This document shows, one piece after another, positions 8,459 through 19,591 of a stretch of 38,738 bases of DNA (positions within the stretch are counted from its first letter, which is position 1; every line of letters begins with the position of its first letter). The notes under the pieces are model-generated. The model was not told where the DNA came from. It ran no database searches and saw only the letters and a list, made by a program, of their open reading frames with translations. A program made the translations under genes and the position numbers. Source of the DNA: Amanita rubescens (Eukaryota > Basidiomycota > Agaricomycetes > Agaricales > Amanitaceae); NCBI GenBank assembly GCA_015039365.1, contig WION01000501.1, forward strand, positions 1 to 38,738, written 5' to 3'.

Positions 8459-10680
8459 AACGAATAGACTCAACAAGCAGCTTAAACCTAGGGATGCGAA
8501 CGGTTTGCTGCACGGACGGGCATTCAATTTGCGACTTGGGTGCCTAATCAGGGTAGTGACAGTTCCCGATGCGCTGGTTCTTCGAAGAACTTACGTATTG
8601 AATCCTCAGGCCTCAAGGCCTCAGGCTCGCGTACGCGTGAATGTCGACTTCTCAGGCGATGAAAAACGACAACTTGAAGGATTGATTACTGATAATTCAC
8701 TTCCCTTTCCCCTCAACATACCTAACATGATCACCTCTCAGCCAGATTCTGACCCAGAGGTCATCGATGGTCAACAAGCGGTCAAAAGACAGGACCCTGA
8801 TAAACAAAAGAGGACACCATTGCCCTGGTTACAACTGTCCATAGTATATCTCATCCAATCTGCAGAGCCAGTGGCGGCAACTGTCATATATCCTTTCATC
8901 AATCAATTTGTCCGAGAAACAGGTATAGTAGGAAGGGATGAAAAGAAGACAGGTTACTTTGCAGGAGCGATCGTGCGTTCCGAATTTTATCATCTCAAAA
9001 ACAAGATCTGATAAGTTTTTCTTAGGAATCCGCTTTTTTCTTTTCTGAAGCAGCCACCGTTATTTTCTGGGGCATGGCATCAGACCGATTCGGGCGTCGC
9101 CCGATATTGATTCTTGGACCTCTTGGCTTGGCAGTAGCCATAATCGCCTTTGGCATGTCAACGCAATTCTGGCCTTTAGTAGTGTTCCGATGTCTTCAAG
9201 GTACATTCAATGGAAACATCGGTGTGGCTTGTTCCTTCTAGATAAGAGATAATTCTCACTGACTCAATTAGGCGTTTCCAAAACAGTAATAGGCGAAGTG
9301 AGTGTGCGAATGTTGTACCTGTGATTCGTGCCTTAGACCCTTGTGACAACCAACTAGATAACTGATGAAACGAATATTGCGGATGCATTCACCTTTCTGC
9401 CTCTAGTGTGGAGCACAGCTTCAATTCTGGGGTATGTATTCCATCATGTTCTGGGTAATCACAATGATCTGACCTCTCCCTGAGCCCGATCCTTGGTGGG
9501 TTGTTATCTCGCCCGGCGGTCCAGTGGCCGGAAACCCTAGGAAAAATCACATACCTCAGAAATCATCCGTACTTCCTTCCATGTTTTGCAGCTGCCGTGG
9601 TCGCGTTTATCACATTTCTGTGTGCTATTGTTGGACTTGAAGAAGTACGTCCGTTCCACGCAGTTCCACTTGTTTCTTAATCATAGCATATCGTAGACTT
9701 TGCCTGCAGCGATCTTGCGAAAGAGGCAAAGACAAAAAAAGATATATCAATATTCTGGATCTTCCTCGTCCACGAGTTTGATCGCAGATGATGATATTCC
9801 TGATTATGGTTCTAATGGAACAACCTATCAACAAGTTGACGACTCGGACACTATGCCGAGCGCAACCTCGCTACGTGATATCTTGAGTCACGAGGTGTTA
9901 ATCACCCTGGTCAATTACGGCTTCTTGGCGTTTTGTGACATGTGTAATCAAGTCCTTATACCATTAATGTGGTCGACATCTGTGGAATACGGTGGCCTTG
10001 GCTTCACCCCGCATATGATTGGTTTGACGCTAGGTGGATATTGCGTCATTAACTCTTTCATCCAGTTCATGTTCCTCGGTCGGATTATCAGGCACTTTGG
10101 GCCCAGGAGGGTGTACATCGTCTGCTTTTCAGCCTTTCTCATATCAAATTTGTGCTTCGTTGGCGAGGGATTTTTCGCTCGACAAACGGGAGGAGCCGAT
10201 TGGAGAGTATGGGCTATTATTGTGGTTCAGCTCTGCACCGATACGCTGAAGTATGCAAGCGCTGGTGAGCTATATTGTTAGTAACTCATCGGGACATGCA
10301 ATAACCTCACGCTTTCACTTGAAAGGGTCTATATCAGTAATCGTGACAGGTGTTGCGCCGAGTAGAGCAGTGCTGGGCACCATAAACGGCATTGCTCAGG
10401 CTCTGGCATGTGTGCTGCGGTCTTTAGCTCCTTCAGTTGCCTCGTCTCTGTTTGCGATTTCATTGCAACGTGGCTGGGCCGGGGGAAATGCGGTTTATTA
10501 TATTATGTTGGCTATAACGGCTTGCGGAGTTCGGTTTTCGTTTATGCTGCCAAAAACATTCGGCTTGCAGTGACGTAGCAATCATAGATTCACGGTTACC
10601 CCATGTCACTTTAAGAATGGCATCGTAAACTACTCAAAAATATCACATATTGGTTCATGCCGGATGGGAAGCTTTGGGTA
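8459..10680 (+). repeat. Duplicated block, source copy (transporter B plus flanks)
   Basis: From about 8459 ('aacgaatagactca') to 10680 the sequence matches 14318-16531 along its whole length, including roughly 270 bp upstream of the start codon, all introns and about 110 bp after the stop. The right end of the match covers 10655-10680, which are the final codons of the convergent transporter C. This block is therefore the original arrangement and 14318-16531 the copy. Confidence 0.8.
8727..10573 (+). CDS. MFS transporter B (DHA1/ZIFL-like), 505 aa
   Basis: This is a proton-driven major facilitator carrier of the plasma or vacuolar membrane; the substrate is unknown (the family covers drug and metabolite efflux). 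Seven exons: 8727-8972, 9026-9221, 9272-9297, 9358-9431, 9485-9644, 9697-10264 and 10326-10573. All splice sites are GT-AG and the sum is 1518 nt. The protein starts with a hydrophilic tail and 'KRTPLPWLQLSIVYLIQSAE' leading into helix 1. MFS motif A 'GMASDRFGRRP' lies between helices 2 and 3. 'GNIGVSKTVIGE' and a Ser-rich central loop (exon 6) separate the two six-helix halves, and the last half ends in 'GGNAVYYIMLAITACG'. The ATG at 8727 is chosen because the longer upstream open frame (to 8442) is not conserved in copy D. Length and motifs are normal, so it is probably functional. Confidence 0.9.
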
Positions 10681-12430
10681 ACATCAGTGTAAACCGAATA
10701 CCAAACGCTACGATTAACGTCATAATGTAATAAACAGCATTCCCTCCAGCCAACTGTTGTTCTAGAGATATTGAATACAGGGAAGAAGCGAAAGAAGGGC
10801 CGAGGGATCTCATCGTGGATGCAGTGGCCTGTCCCATGCCGTTCAAGGTCCCAAGCGATGATCGGCTTGGAGCGATTTCCGTTATGATTATCTGTAATGA
10901 GCCTATGATATGTAAGGATAATGCGCCACCCCGTATGCCAACAAGTCAATTGACTTACCATGAGCGCCGGCTCGCATTGATTGTGCTGATAATGACACGA
11001 TCACCATGAACCACACTTTCCAGTCTGCTCCATTTGCACGGCGAGCGAAAAAGCTCGCCACAGGGAACGATAAGTAGGATATGAGCAAGCTCGAAAAGCA
11101 GGCGATATGCATTCGTCGGGGACTCAGCTTCCTAATAATTCTGCCAAGGAAGATGACCTGGAGAATAGCGCTAAATGCACCATATATCCCCATTGACATA
11201 CCTATCGCATAAGGCGAGAATCCAAGGCCGCCGTGTTCGATTGATGTTGACCACATAAGGGGGGTGAGCATTTGAACACTCATGTCGCAAAACCCGATAA
11301 AAGCGTAGTTCACAAGAACGACCCGAATGTCGGCTAGCTTTAGCAAGGATTGTGGGCTCTGTGGTTCGGAATAGTCTCGTGGTAATAGTTCTATCCTGTC
11401 GTCCTGTTCCTGAGATGGATCCTCCCGTTGTTGAGAAGCGTTTTCGGTGGAACCATACTGTGGAACACCGTGCGCCGTCGGGGATGAGCTAAGCTTGTCC
11501 CTACGCCTCCGCTTTTGTTTGGAAGGTAAAGTCTAGGATAAGCATTCGTCAAAATCTTGCTTGCAGCGCAAAGTGAAATAGGATTACCTCTTTGAGCGCA
11601 ATCAAAGCCATTAGAAATATCAATAAGGCGAGGATCGAAGATGCGAAGGAGGGAAGGAAATACGGATGACTTCTGAGGTATGAGATTCTTCCGAACGTGT
11701 CGGGCCATCGAGTGACTGGCTGCGAGAGCAACCCGCCGATGAACGGCCTAATCCGAACCAAAGTTAGACTAGTAGGATGTCGATGGACTTAGATATACGC
11801 ACCCGATAGTCACGGCCACGGTCCAGACTACAGGAGTGATCGCGAATGCATCCGCCATGTTTGTTGAATCAGTAATCTGTGTTGGGTGAACTCGAGTCTT
11901 CCCTGATTCTACAAGCGAGATACAGACCTCACCAATAACAGTCTTTGAAATACCTATAATCAATCTCAGCAGGCCTCCGAGTTAAACCCGGACGAGAACA
12001 AACCAATAGTTCCATTGAATATCCCTTGCAAGATGCGAAACACAAGTAACGTCCAGAACTGTGTCGACATTCCAAAACCCAGCATGGCAAGAGATAATCC
12101 TAGAGGTCCGAATATCAGGAGGGGTCTTCGGCCAACTCCGTCAGACGCCATGCCCCATGGAACTACGGAGAATGCCTCCGCAAAGAAGAATGTAGATTGC
12201 TACCAAAGTCAGTTCTTGTTTGCAGAGACACCAGTTTGGTCACGTACGATCATACCAACAAAGTAACCCGTCCGTCGTTCGTCTCCTTTTGTTATACCAG
12301 TCTCCTGGATGAATTGGATGATAAATGGATATATGACGGTAGCTGTTACGGGTTCTGCGAATTGGATAAGGTATATTATGGATAATTGTAGCCACGGCAA
12401 AGGCGTGCGGTCTTCCTTGTTGACTTCCAT
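10655..12430 (-). CDS. MFS transporter C (DHA1/ZIFL-like), 486 aa
   Basis: Same family as B but more distant, and convergent with it: the two stop codons are 81 bp apart. Exons on the minus strand are 12430-12248, 12199-12004, 11953-11928, 11876-11803, 11747-11588, 11532-10959 and 10902-10655. The sum is 1461 nt, with intron positions and phases identical to B. It starts MEVNKEDRTPLPWLQLSIIY and has the usual helix layout. Motif A reads 'GMASDGVGRRP', where the conserved Arg after Asp is replaced by Gly and the following Phe by Val; that Asp-Arg pair normally helps gate the carrier, so transport may be altered. The central loop (about residues 215-265) is Ser/Gln/Arg-rich. The last residues are LPKASHPA. 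The splice model is complete with no stops, so the gene is likely functional. Confidence 0.88.
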
Positions 12431-14099
12431 CTCACGCAGTGGAAAGCCTGGAAAAGGAAGCAGTCAGTTGCTGGCGAGCAACTTTAGGAACCAGATGGGA
12501 AGTACTTTATCGTTTATATGTTCGGCGCAGAGTATTCCCGCTTGATGCCTTGAGCTTAGAGGCTTTCATATATGCTTTCGGATTAGGGTAACGAAAATTG
12601 ATCGGATAGACGGGATGCAAGTAATCGTCGGGGACAATGCGCGATGATTCAGCTGATGCCGCGAACGTAAAACGTCCGTTACGAGTGGATATGGCTGGAA
12701 CTCAGTTCGATAGTGTAGCGGTTGCCTAAAATGATCCAGCCTTCCCGCGTCCAAGAGTTCATCTGAGCTGCGATATGCAAGTTCGGGTAAGAAATGCTTA
12801 GAAAAAAGGTTCCACGTCTATAACCATCGTCCGATTAGATTTGCTAGTTGACTGGAGTCTACACATCGCCAGAGCTTCGTGAAGAATGAATTCACATTGA
12901 CTAGATCTGAGGAGGTGATGGTAAAAATAACAGAGATCAACACTTTATAGCGCCCATACTTCGTCATGTAACGATCGTCGCGTTACTTCTCTTCCACTAC
13001 TTGTTTCGCCAACCTGCACCGACTGCTGGCTGTCGTTGTTCTTTCCGCCACGCTAGTCGATATACTCCGCTTAACATAAATGGTGTGTCCATTCGTCACT
13101 TGTTGGCTCGAAAGCAACCTCGACTTCGACGACGATCAAGACGATTTCAAGGTGACAATGGAGAGCATACCCTGTTACATATGCCCTCGATCATGCGTCG
13201 ATACATTTCAAGGCCACTCCAGGCCCCGGCCGGGTTAATTGCACTCGCTACCCCAAAGAAAGTTGCGCCGTATCTGACGGCGGCGCGGCTACTAGTAACT
13301 GCGAGGTCATCGCTTCTGATGGCCACTTGCCACGAAGAACACGAACAGAGTTAGCTTGTGGGACTTGATCTTGAGTTGACGAAGGAATGGCTTTGTAGAA
13401 TTAGTATTTTTTATGGTTAGCGTGATCGCCGAGTTTGTTTGGATGCGGTCAAGGTATGTTCAATTATTCGTTGCATTGAGAGGGGGGGGGGAGAGGTACT
13501 GACAGAACAACGACTGGCCTAGCTGCTTGCGGGATTCTTTATCAGTCATGCACCGGCGAGGAATGTTCCTTTCTTACAGCCTAATGTGTTGTTACGCCTC
13601 TGCCGAGCAGCCATTCTCGCCGGGCGTTCACCTCTTCGTCACAAGCTTAGAAGAGCCAATGTCTGGGTAATTGAAAGCCGATATACATAAGGGGCCGCAG
13701 ATTTCGTTGTGGTCGTCTTTGTAGCTGCTTTGATATGTTTATCAGACGCCTTATCCAGAATAAGGTTGATGACGACGTCTGTACAGAACTCGGAGGTAAG
13801 CAGCAGGAGTTCCGCCTACAGAGGTTACCAATAGTTTCACGCGAATAGCCACGCATGGTCAACGGTCTTTGAACAAAGCAATATGACGTTCTCGCGACAC
13901 TCACACCGGACTATGAGTCTGACATAACGTTTGTTGATATTTTTAGCACAATGGTCTAGGGTCGTAAAACATCGTTTATGTTCCGATATGCATGAGAGAA
14001 GTCGTGATGAAAAGTGAAACTAACCAGAAGGAATGACATCATCACGATATCCTTCAAGTTCTCAGGCCGCAGAATTGGAACGTCAGCCAACCGTCACTG
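12431..14099. other. Intergenic region upstream of transporter C, no clear gene
   Basis: Open frames of 60-117 codons occur on both strands (for example 13001-13354 plus, 13647-13904 minus). None shows a domain or a consistent splice model. A possible exon starts at the ATG at 13735 (MFIRRLIQNKVDDDV) and ends at GTAAGC, but it has no partner. A run of about ten G lies near 13481-13490. Confidence 0.35.
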
Positions 14100-14318
14100 T
14101 CAAGTTTTGCCAGTCGGCAAGAACATTATCTTTGCCTGCAAGCTTGGGCTCCGAGCCGATAGTCGTTCCAACTCTTCCGTGCGCTTTCTCTCTTCTGCGG
14201 CACGACGTTTCGCTTCCTTCTGCTTCCGCCCTTCTCGCCCCAAATGCGCTTCTTCCTCCACACGCTTTCTCTCCTCCTCCGCCTGCTCTTTAGCCTCTTT
14301 AATATGCTTGTTATGCAA
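14100..14318 (-). pseudogene. Fragment of a coiled-coil protein gene
   Basis: The minus strand encodes a strongly charged, heptad-like segment (EAKEQAEEERKRVEEEAH, then REGRKQKEAKRRAAEERKR) typical of an alpha-helical coiled coil, ending at a stop at 14100. Its 5' side is cut exactly where the duplicated transporter block begins (about 14318). It is best explained as the 3' part of a gene truncated by that duplication. The parent gene is not identifiable from this repetitive composition. Confidence 0.45.
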
Positions 14319-16531
14319 CGAATAGACTCAGCAAGCAGTTCAAACTTAGGGATGCGAACGGTTTGCTGCACGGACGTCGGACGGGCATTCAATTTTGTGA
14401 CTCATGGGTGGCTAACCAGGGTGATACTTAGTGACAGTTTCTGATGCGCCGGATCATCTTCGAAGAACTTATTTATGTAATGATTCAGGTCCTCAGCGCG
14501 CGTGAACGTCGACTTCTCAGGCGATGAAAACTGACAAGGATTGATTACTGATGACTCACTGCTCCTCTTTCCCTCAACTTTCCCGACATGATCGCCTCTC
14601 CAGATTCTGCCCAGTCAGAGGTTTTTGATGGTCAGCCCGCGGTCAAAAAGCAGGACCCTGATAAACGGAAGAGGACGCCATTACCCTGGTTACAACTGTC
14701 CATCGTATTCCTCATCCAGTCTGCAGAGCCAGTGGCGGCAACTGTCATATATCCTTTCATCAATCAGTTTGTCCGAGAAACAGGTATAGTAGGGAGGGAT
14801 GAAAAGAAGACAGGTTACTTTGCAGGAGTGATCGTGCGTTCCAATTTTTAGCATCTCAAAAATAAGATCTGATCAAGTTTTTCTTAGGAATCCGCTTTTT
14901 TCTTTTCTGAAGCAGCCACCGTCGTTTTCTGGGGCATGGCATCGGACCGATTCGGGCGCCGCCCGATATTGATTCTCGGACCTCTTGGCTTGACAGTAGC
15001 CATAATCGCCTTTGGCATGTCAACGCAATTTTGGCCTTTAGTATTTTTCCGATGTCTTCAAGGTATATTCGATGGAAATATCGGTGTGGCTTGTTCCTTC
15101 CAAATAGAAGATAATTAACTAATTACCTCACTGACCCAATTAGGCGTTTCTAAAACGGTAATAGGCGAAGTGAGTATTACATGCGATTCGTGCCTTAGAC
15201 CCTAGTCACAATCAACTAAGATAACTGACAAAACGAACATTGCGGATGCATTCACCTTTATACCCCTAGTATGGAGCGCAGGTTCAATTCTGGGGTATGT
15301 AAATCACGTTCTGAGTAATCACAATGAACTGACCTCTCCCTGAGCCCGATCCTTGGTGGGTTGTTATCTCGCCCAGCAGTCCAGTGGCCGGAAACCCTAG
15401 GAAAAATCGCATACCTCAGAAATCATCCGTACTTTCTTCCATGTTTTGCCGCTGCCATGGTCGCCTTTATCACATTTCTGTGTGCTATTGTTGGACTTGA
15501 AGAAGTACGCCCATTCCATGCAGTTCCGCGTGTTTCCTAATCATAGCATATTGTAGACTTTGCCTGCTGCGATGCAGCGGAAAAGGCAGAGACAAAAAAA
15601 GATACATCAACATTCTGGATCTTCCTCGTCCACGAGTTTGATCGCAGATGATGATATTCCTAATTATGGAGCAGCCTATCAACAAGTTAACGACTCAGAC
15701 GCTACTATTCCGACCGCAACCTCGCTACATGATATCTTGAGTCACGAGGTATTGATGACCCTAATCAATTACGCCTTCTTGGCGTTTTGTGACATGTGTA
15801 TTCAAGTCCTTATACCATTAATGTGGTCGACATCTGTGGAATATGGTGGCCTTGGTTTCACCCCGCATACGATTGGTTTGACGCTAGGTGGATATTGCGT
15901 GATTAACTCTTTCGTCCAGTTCATGTTCCTCGGTCGGATTATCAGGCGCTTTGGGCCCAGGAGAGTGTACATCGTCAGCTTTTCAGCCTTTCTCATATCA
16001 AATTTGTGCTTCGTTGGTGAGGCATTTTTTGCTCGACAAGCGGGAGGAGCGGATTGGAGAGTATGGGCTACTATCGCCGTCCAGCTTTGCACCGATACGC
16101 TGAAGTATGCAAGCTATGGTGAGCTATATCGTTAATAATTCCTTGGGACATGCAATGATTTCACGTTTTCACTTGAAAGGGTCTATACAAATAATCGTGA
16201 CAGGTGTTGCGCCGAGTAGAGCAGTACTGGGCACCGTAAATGGCGTTGCTCAGGCTGTGGCATGTGTGATGCGATCTTTAGCGCCTTCAATCGCCTCGTC
16301 TCTGTTCGCCATTTCATTGCAACGTGGCTGGGCCGGGGGAAATGCGGTTTACTATATTCTGTTGGCTATAACGGCTTGTGGAGTTCGGCTTTCGTTTACG
16401 CTGCCAAAGGAACTGAACTAGCAGTGAGGTAGCAATGATAGGTTCACGGTTTATGTCACTTTAGGAATGGCATCGTATAACACTCATTAGACAAAGGCTA
16501 GACTCTCATGCCGGATGGGAAGCTTTGGGTA
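14318..16531 (+). repeat. Duplicated block, derived copy (transporter D plus flanks)
   Basis: This block is homologous to 8459-10680. It starts at 'aacgaatagactca' and ends with 26 bases at 16506-16531 that equal the end of transporter C's coding sequence, here with no transporter C attached. After 16531 similarity stops. The 5' flank has accumulated small indels relative to the source copy. Confidence 0.8.
14588..16421 (+). CDS. MFS transporter D (DHA1/ZIFL-like), 501 aa
   Basis: A close duplicate of transporter B, with the same seven exons: 14588-14833, 14888-15083, 15144-15169, 15221-15294, 15345-15504, 15557-16118 and 16180-16421. The sum is 1506 nt, with GT-AG introns of 50-60 bp. Exons 1-5 have exactly the same lengths as in B; exon 6 is two codons shorter and the C-terminus differs (LPKELN instead of LPKTFGLQ). 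It carries 'KRTPLPWLQLSIVFLIQSAE', motif A 'GMASDRFGRRP' and 'GGNAVYYILLAITACG'. No stop or frameshift is seen, so it is probably a working paralog with the same or overlapping substrate. It was copied together with about 270 bp of upstream sequence, so part of B's promoter came along. Confidence 0.9.
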
Positions 16532-16616
16532 GTTCGTAATCCGCGGAACTCCGGGATAGGAGAGCGGTGGATTGCCCGAATGTAATATAACAGTAAACAA
16601 TCGGAAGTTATTCGCA

Positions 16617-17445
16617 CTAGTCAACGCATGCACCCTTTTCCTGGTACAGCCTCATCCGATTTTTGGACACTTTGGGTACAACTCCCTGCTTTAAATATCT
16701 CCGCTTCCTGAGAATGCGTCTGACATCGGTGACGCTGTCCGTAGTACCGAATAACTTTAATCTTTGAGTACGAGACTAAGGAATGCTTAGAGTTAAGAGG
16801 ATGCCAGATATCAGACACATACCGCGGGACTTTCATTTTCCTGCACGTCATGCGCCGCTACTTGCCATGTAAGTCGTGGGTCAACAGTCGTTGAATCCCA
16901 TGAATTTTCCCGTTCCTCTTTGATGTAGCGTAAAACCAGGTCTTTGACCTTTTTTACATTTCGTGGATTATGAGGATTTGCAGCAGATATGAGGCGCCCG
17001 TATTGCGGAAAGCGCCTAGCAAGGCCCTGTAGGCCCTGAGGAAAAAGCAGTGATTAGAAAAGGATCAGCAATCGTGATCGAGATTGTTTGTGCCTACATC
17101 GACGCCACACACGCTGGTACCCACATCCGGTATTTCTCCATTGGGTGTCCACAATGGCAATTTCGGTTCGTAGGTAGGTGTAAATAGGTCGCATAGGTGG
17201 CGATTAAAATGAGCAGCGTTCAAATATGATCTTTCAATTACGGGATAGCTTGAAGGTCGAAGAAGAGGGGATAGGTTGAGAGATGGGGCAATCGTTTTCG
17301 TGGAAGGAAGAGGCGGGAACACATGAGCCTGGAAGTCGACATGTGGATTCAACCCCAAATCTTCATGCTCGAATGCGGTGTAACCGTTGTAGGCATGATG
17401 ATTTGAGGTTAGGTCGTCTTCGGCAATGAGCGAATGTGATGACAT
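16617..17445 (-). CDS. Hypothetical protein, three exons, 239 aa
   Basis: I do not recognise the family. The ATG at 17445-17443 opens exon 1 (17445-17098), and exon 2 is 17035-16823 and exon 3 is 16775-16617, ending TAG. The introns are 62 bp (GTAGGC...CTCAG, with CTAAT branch-like site) and 47 bp (GTATGT...CTTAG), both phase 0, and the 720 nt contain no internal stop. The N-terminal half (residues 1-116) is low in helix and rich in Ser, Pro, His and Asn. The middle (117-187) holds 'GLARRFPQYGRLISA' and 'VKDLVLRYIKEER', which look helical. The C-terminal 52 residues are basic ('RRILRKRRYLKQGVVPK'), suggesting nucleic-acid binding or nuclear location. No signal peptide or membrane segment is seen. 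The coherent splicing makes this a real gene despite the lack of a name. Confidence 0.7.
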
Positions 17446-18207
17446 TGTTCCTGGTGGAGGGTGATCGGTTGCACGAAAAATGGAATGAGATCGCAGTCTT
17501 AGTGATTGATCCCTATATCTGAGGGTGGTGGATGAAGTGAGCGTTCAAATCAAAGCGTTCCAAGTTGTGGCCTCGAGGCCTTTCATGAGCCACTGTTTCA
17601 TTCAGCTTAACACCGTGGTACGTCGCCAGAGAGTTGCCGAAGCAGTGGCTTCGATCCTCCTTAGCCAGTGTTCCCAGCAGTCGTCTGCCGAAAGAGATAG
17701 GAAGAACGGCGCCCATTATTAAAAAAGAGGATGAGTTGCATTGCACGGTGATACATGATGTGAAAAAGTACCTTCCCCATGCCCTACGGAATTACGAGCT
17801 CAGCTCAGTCACTTGACACCTTCTAGGGCCAACCCAGGGGCGAAGGGGACAAAGATCAGCTATCCTTAGTTATTATTCATTTTTGCCAGTTAAATAAATG
17901 GTTGACATGAGGGTAGTACGGGAGACTAGCTTGCACGGCACCTGCGATAGTGTTCAGGAGATGTCAATTATCTTGACCAATGGCTGGGTGCCCTACTTAT
18001 GATGCCGTCGTTTCCTCTGATCCGGTGGCATCGTGACGGTGAAATTTTGACCCCGTGTGACAGCTGTAGTACGCTAAAAAATGTTATCAGTAAGCCCACC
18101 TCCATTACGCGAACAATCTCATCTATTGATTTCGCTCGCGTATAAATGGAGTTCCGTTCATGCATGCCTTCCCACCCGCCAGTCCGACCTCTGGCTCCTG
18201 AGCGAGA
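17446..18207. other. Intergenic region between the orphan gene and transporter relic E
   Basis: Only short open frames occur. It should contain the upstream region of the 239-aa gene and the former promoter of the relic transporter. TATAAA-like bases lie at 18139-18146, about 60-70 bp before the relic start codon at 18208. Confidence 0.35.
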
Positions 18208-18387
18208 ATGCACCACTCAGAGCCCACAGACGCCAGCGAGACGATAATATGTTATGCATCAGCGAGGAACCATATCAAAAGAAGCGATACCTTTACCATG
18301 GATCCAACTCTCTATTCTCTGACTGATTCAGGCTGTAGAGCCTCTTGCCGCCACTGTTATATTCCCGTTCACAAACCAATTTGTCCG

Positions 18388-18394
18388 TCAAACA
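18388..18394. repeat. Target-site duplication, left copy (TCAAACA)
   Basis: TCAAACA here and again at 19585-19591 flank the inserted element. Joining the two sides at one copy restores the transporter reading 'FVRQTGITKGDE'. If one mismatch is allowed the duplication is 8 bp (GTCAAACA / CTCAAACA), the size made by hAT transposases. Confidence 0.75.
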
Positions 18395-19584
18395 TAGGGT
18401 GGCCGAAGTTCGGTCCGGTTCTAACCAAAACCGACAGGACTGAACTGAAGTTCCGGTTCAGTCCGGTTCCAGTTCTACCAGTTCTGGGACCGGTTCCGCT
18501 CCCAAGGTTTTAAGCAGAGCCGGTTCGAACCGCAGTTCGAACCGAACTTTTTGAGGGAATGGTGGCCTGGGGGATGTAGATATGTCGTTTAGATTACTTG
18601 CAAGCGTCGTAGGCTGTTGCCAGGAATTACATTCAAACTCAGCCGGGTAAAGCCGATCACCATCGAACCTTCGTGAGGCGCACCATCAGACAGAATATAT
18701 GAGTATTTACAATGTCCAATCCAGCGATCCGGCCTGACAGATCCATCAAAGATGCATCCGAGATCGAATGGGACCATTCTTCCAGCTCCAAGACTCAAGA
18801 ATACCTCCTGAGTCGGTGATTCCTATCCTCGTGCTCACACACTCAAGATACTAGGCCGCACGGGGTGAAACAGCTCATCTCGCTGGGAGTATGTACGGAG
18901 CTGGATCGGATACAACTGCGTCTGCGATTAGCGTTGCTGTCACGGAAGAATTAATATGGGTAAGTGCCCTGGTCGGTTCAGAATCATTATAATCGCATCT
19001 CATGCGTTTGCAGAAAATTCTATTGTGTCCCTGAGTTGACAAACAATAGACAAGCAAGGGAAGATTAGGAAGGATTTGAAGAGCCTCCCATTTGGATTTG
19101 GACGATGGTGCGTTTCCTTTTCCTCTCTGACATATACTGATTCAATTGTAATAGAGTCGCGTCACTTCACAGCTTCTCGTGCTTACGCCCGCCGTATCCC
19201 ATCGCCATCACCATCACGCCATTCCTTGCGCTCATTCTTCAAGCCCTCAGCCTCGGAGTTCATCATCCTCATGCCTGCAACCCCCACCTCTCATGTCCTC
19301 TCGCCCAAAGCTCCCTCTGCCCCGTGCTCACACTCAAAGTCACCGCCTCCCATGCGCCTGCAGCCCCCTGTGGCCCTCCCACTCATGCTGAAGGCCCCAC
19401 AGCCCTCACGTCCATGCCCACAGCCCCCCACCTCCTCCGCGCACTTTTTCCTGGGCAACTACCAGTTCATCAGTTCGAACTGGAACCGAACCGGCAGAAC
19501 CGGTTCTCGCAGTTCGGTTCCGGTTCCAGTTCTCCTCATGTGGTCAGAGAACTGGACCGGACTGAACTTCGGCAACCCCAGGAC
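18395..19584. mobile_element. Non-autonomous hAT-like DNA element, about 1.19 kb
   Basis: The left end TAGGGTGGCCGAAGTTCGG and the right end, read on the other strand, CTGGGGTTGCCGAAGTTCAG are imperfect terminal inverted repeats of the hAT type (compare CAGGGGTGGCC-like ends known for hATs). Both sub-terminal regions (18405-18560 and 19470-19575) are packed with short direct and inverted copies of GGTTC/GAACC motifs (ccggttccagttct and the like), typical binding-site arrays of hAT elements. With the 7-8 bp target duplication the class call is good. The interior shows no transposase. It holds a Pro/Ser-rich plus-strand open frame (about 19130-19460), perhaps captured host sequence. The element therefore needed a transposase in trans. 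Confidence 0.75.
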
Positions 19585-19591
19585 TCAAACA
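19585..19591. repeat. Target-site duplication, right copy (TCAAACA)
   Basis: Right partner of 18388-18394. The transporter frame resumes directly after it with Gly-Ile-Thr. Confidence 0.75.

Noticed and set aside
8442..8726. Extension of transporter B to an upstream start at 8442
   Set aside because: The homologous upstream sequence of copy D is interrupted by stops and indels, so the extra 95 codons are flank, not protein.
13001..13354. 117-codon open frame as a gene
   Set aside because: No domain, no hydrophobic or compositional signal beyond Arg/Ser richness, and no splice sites.
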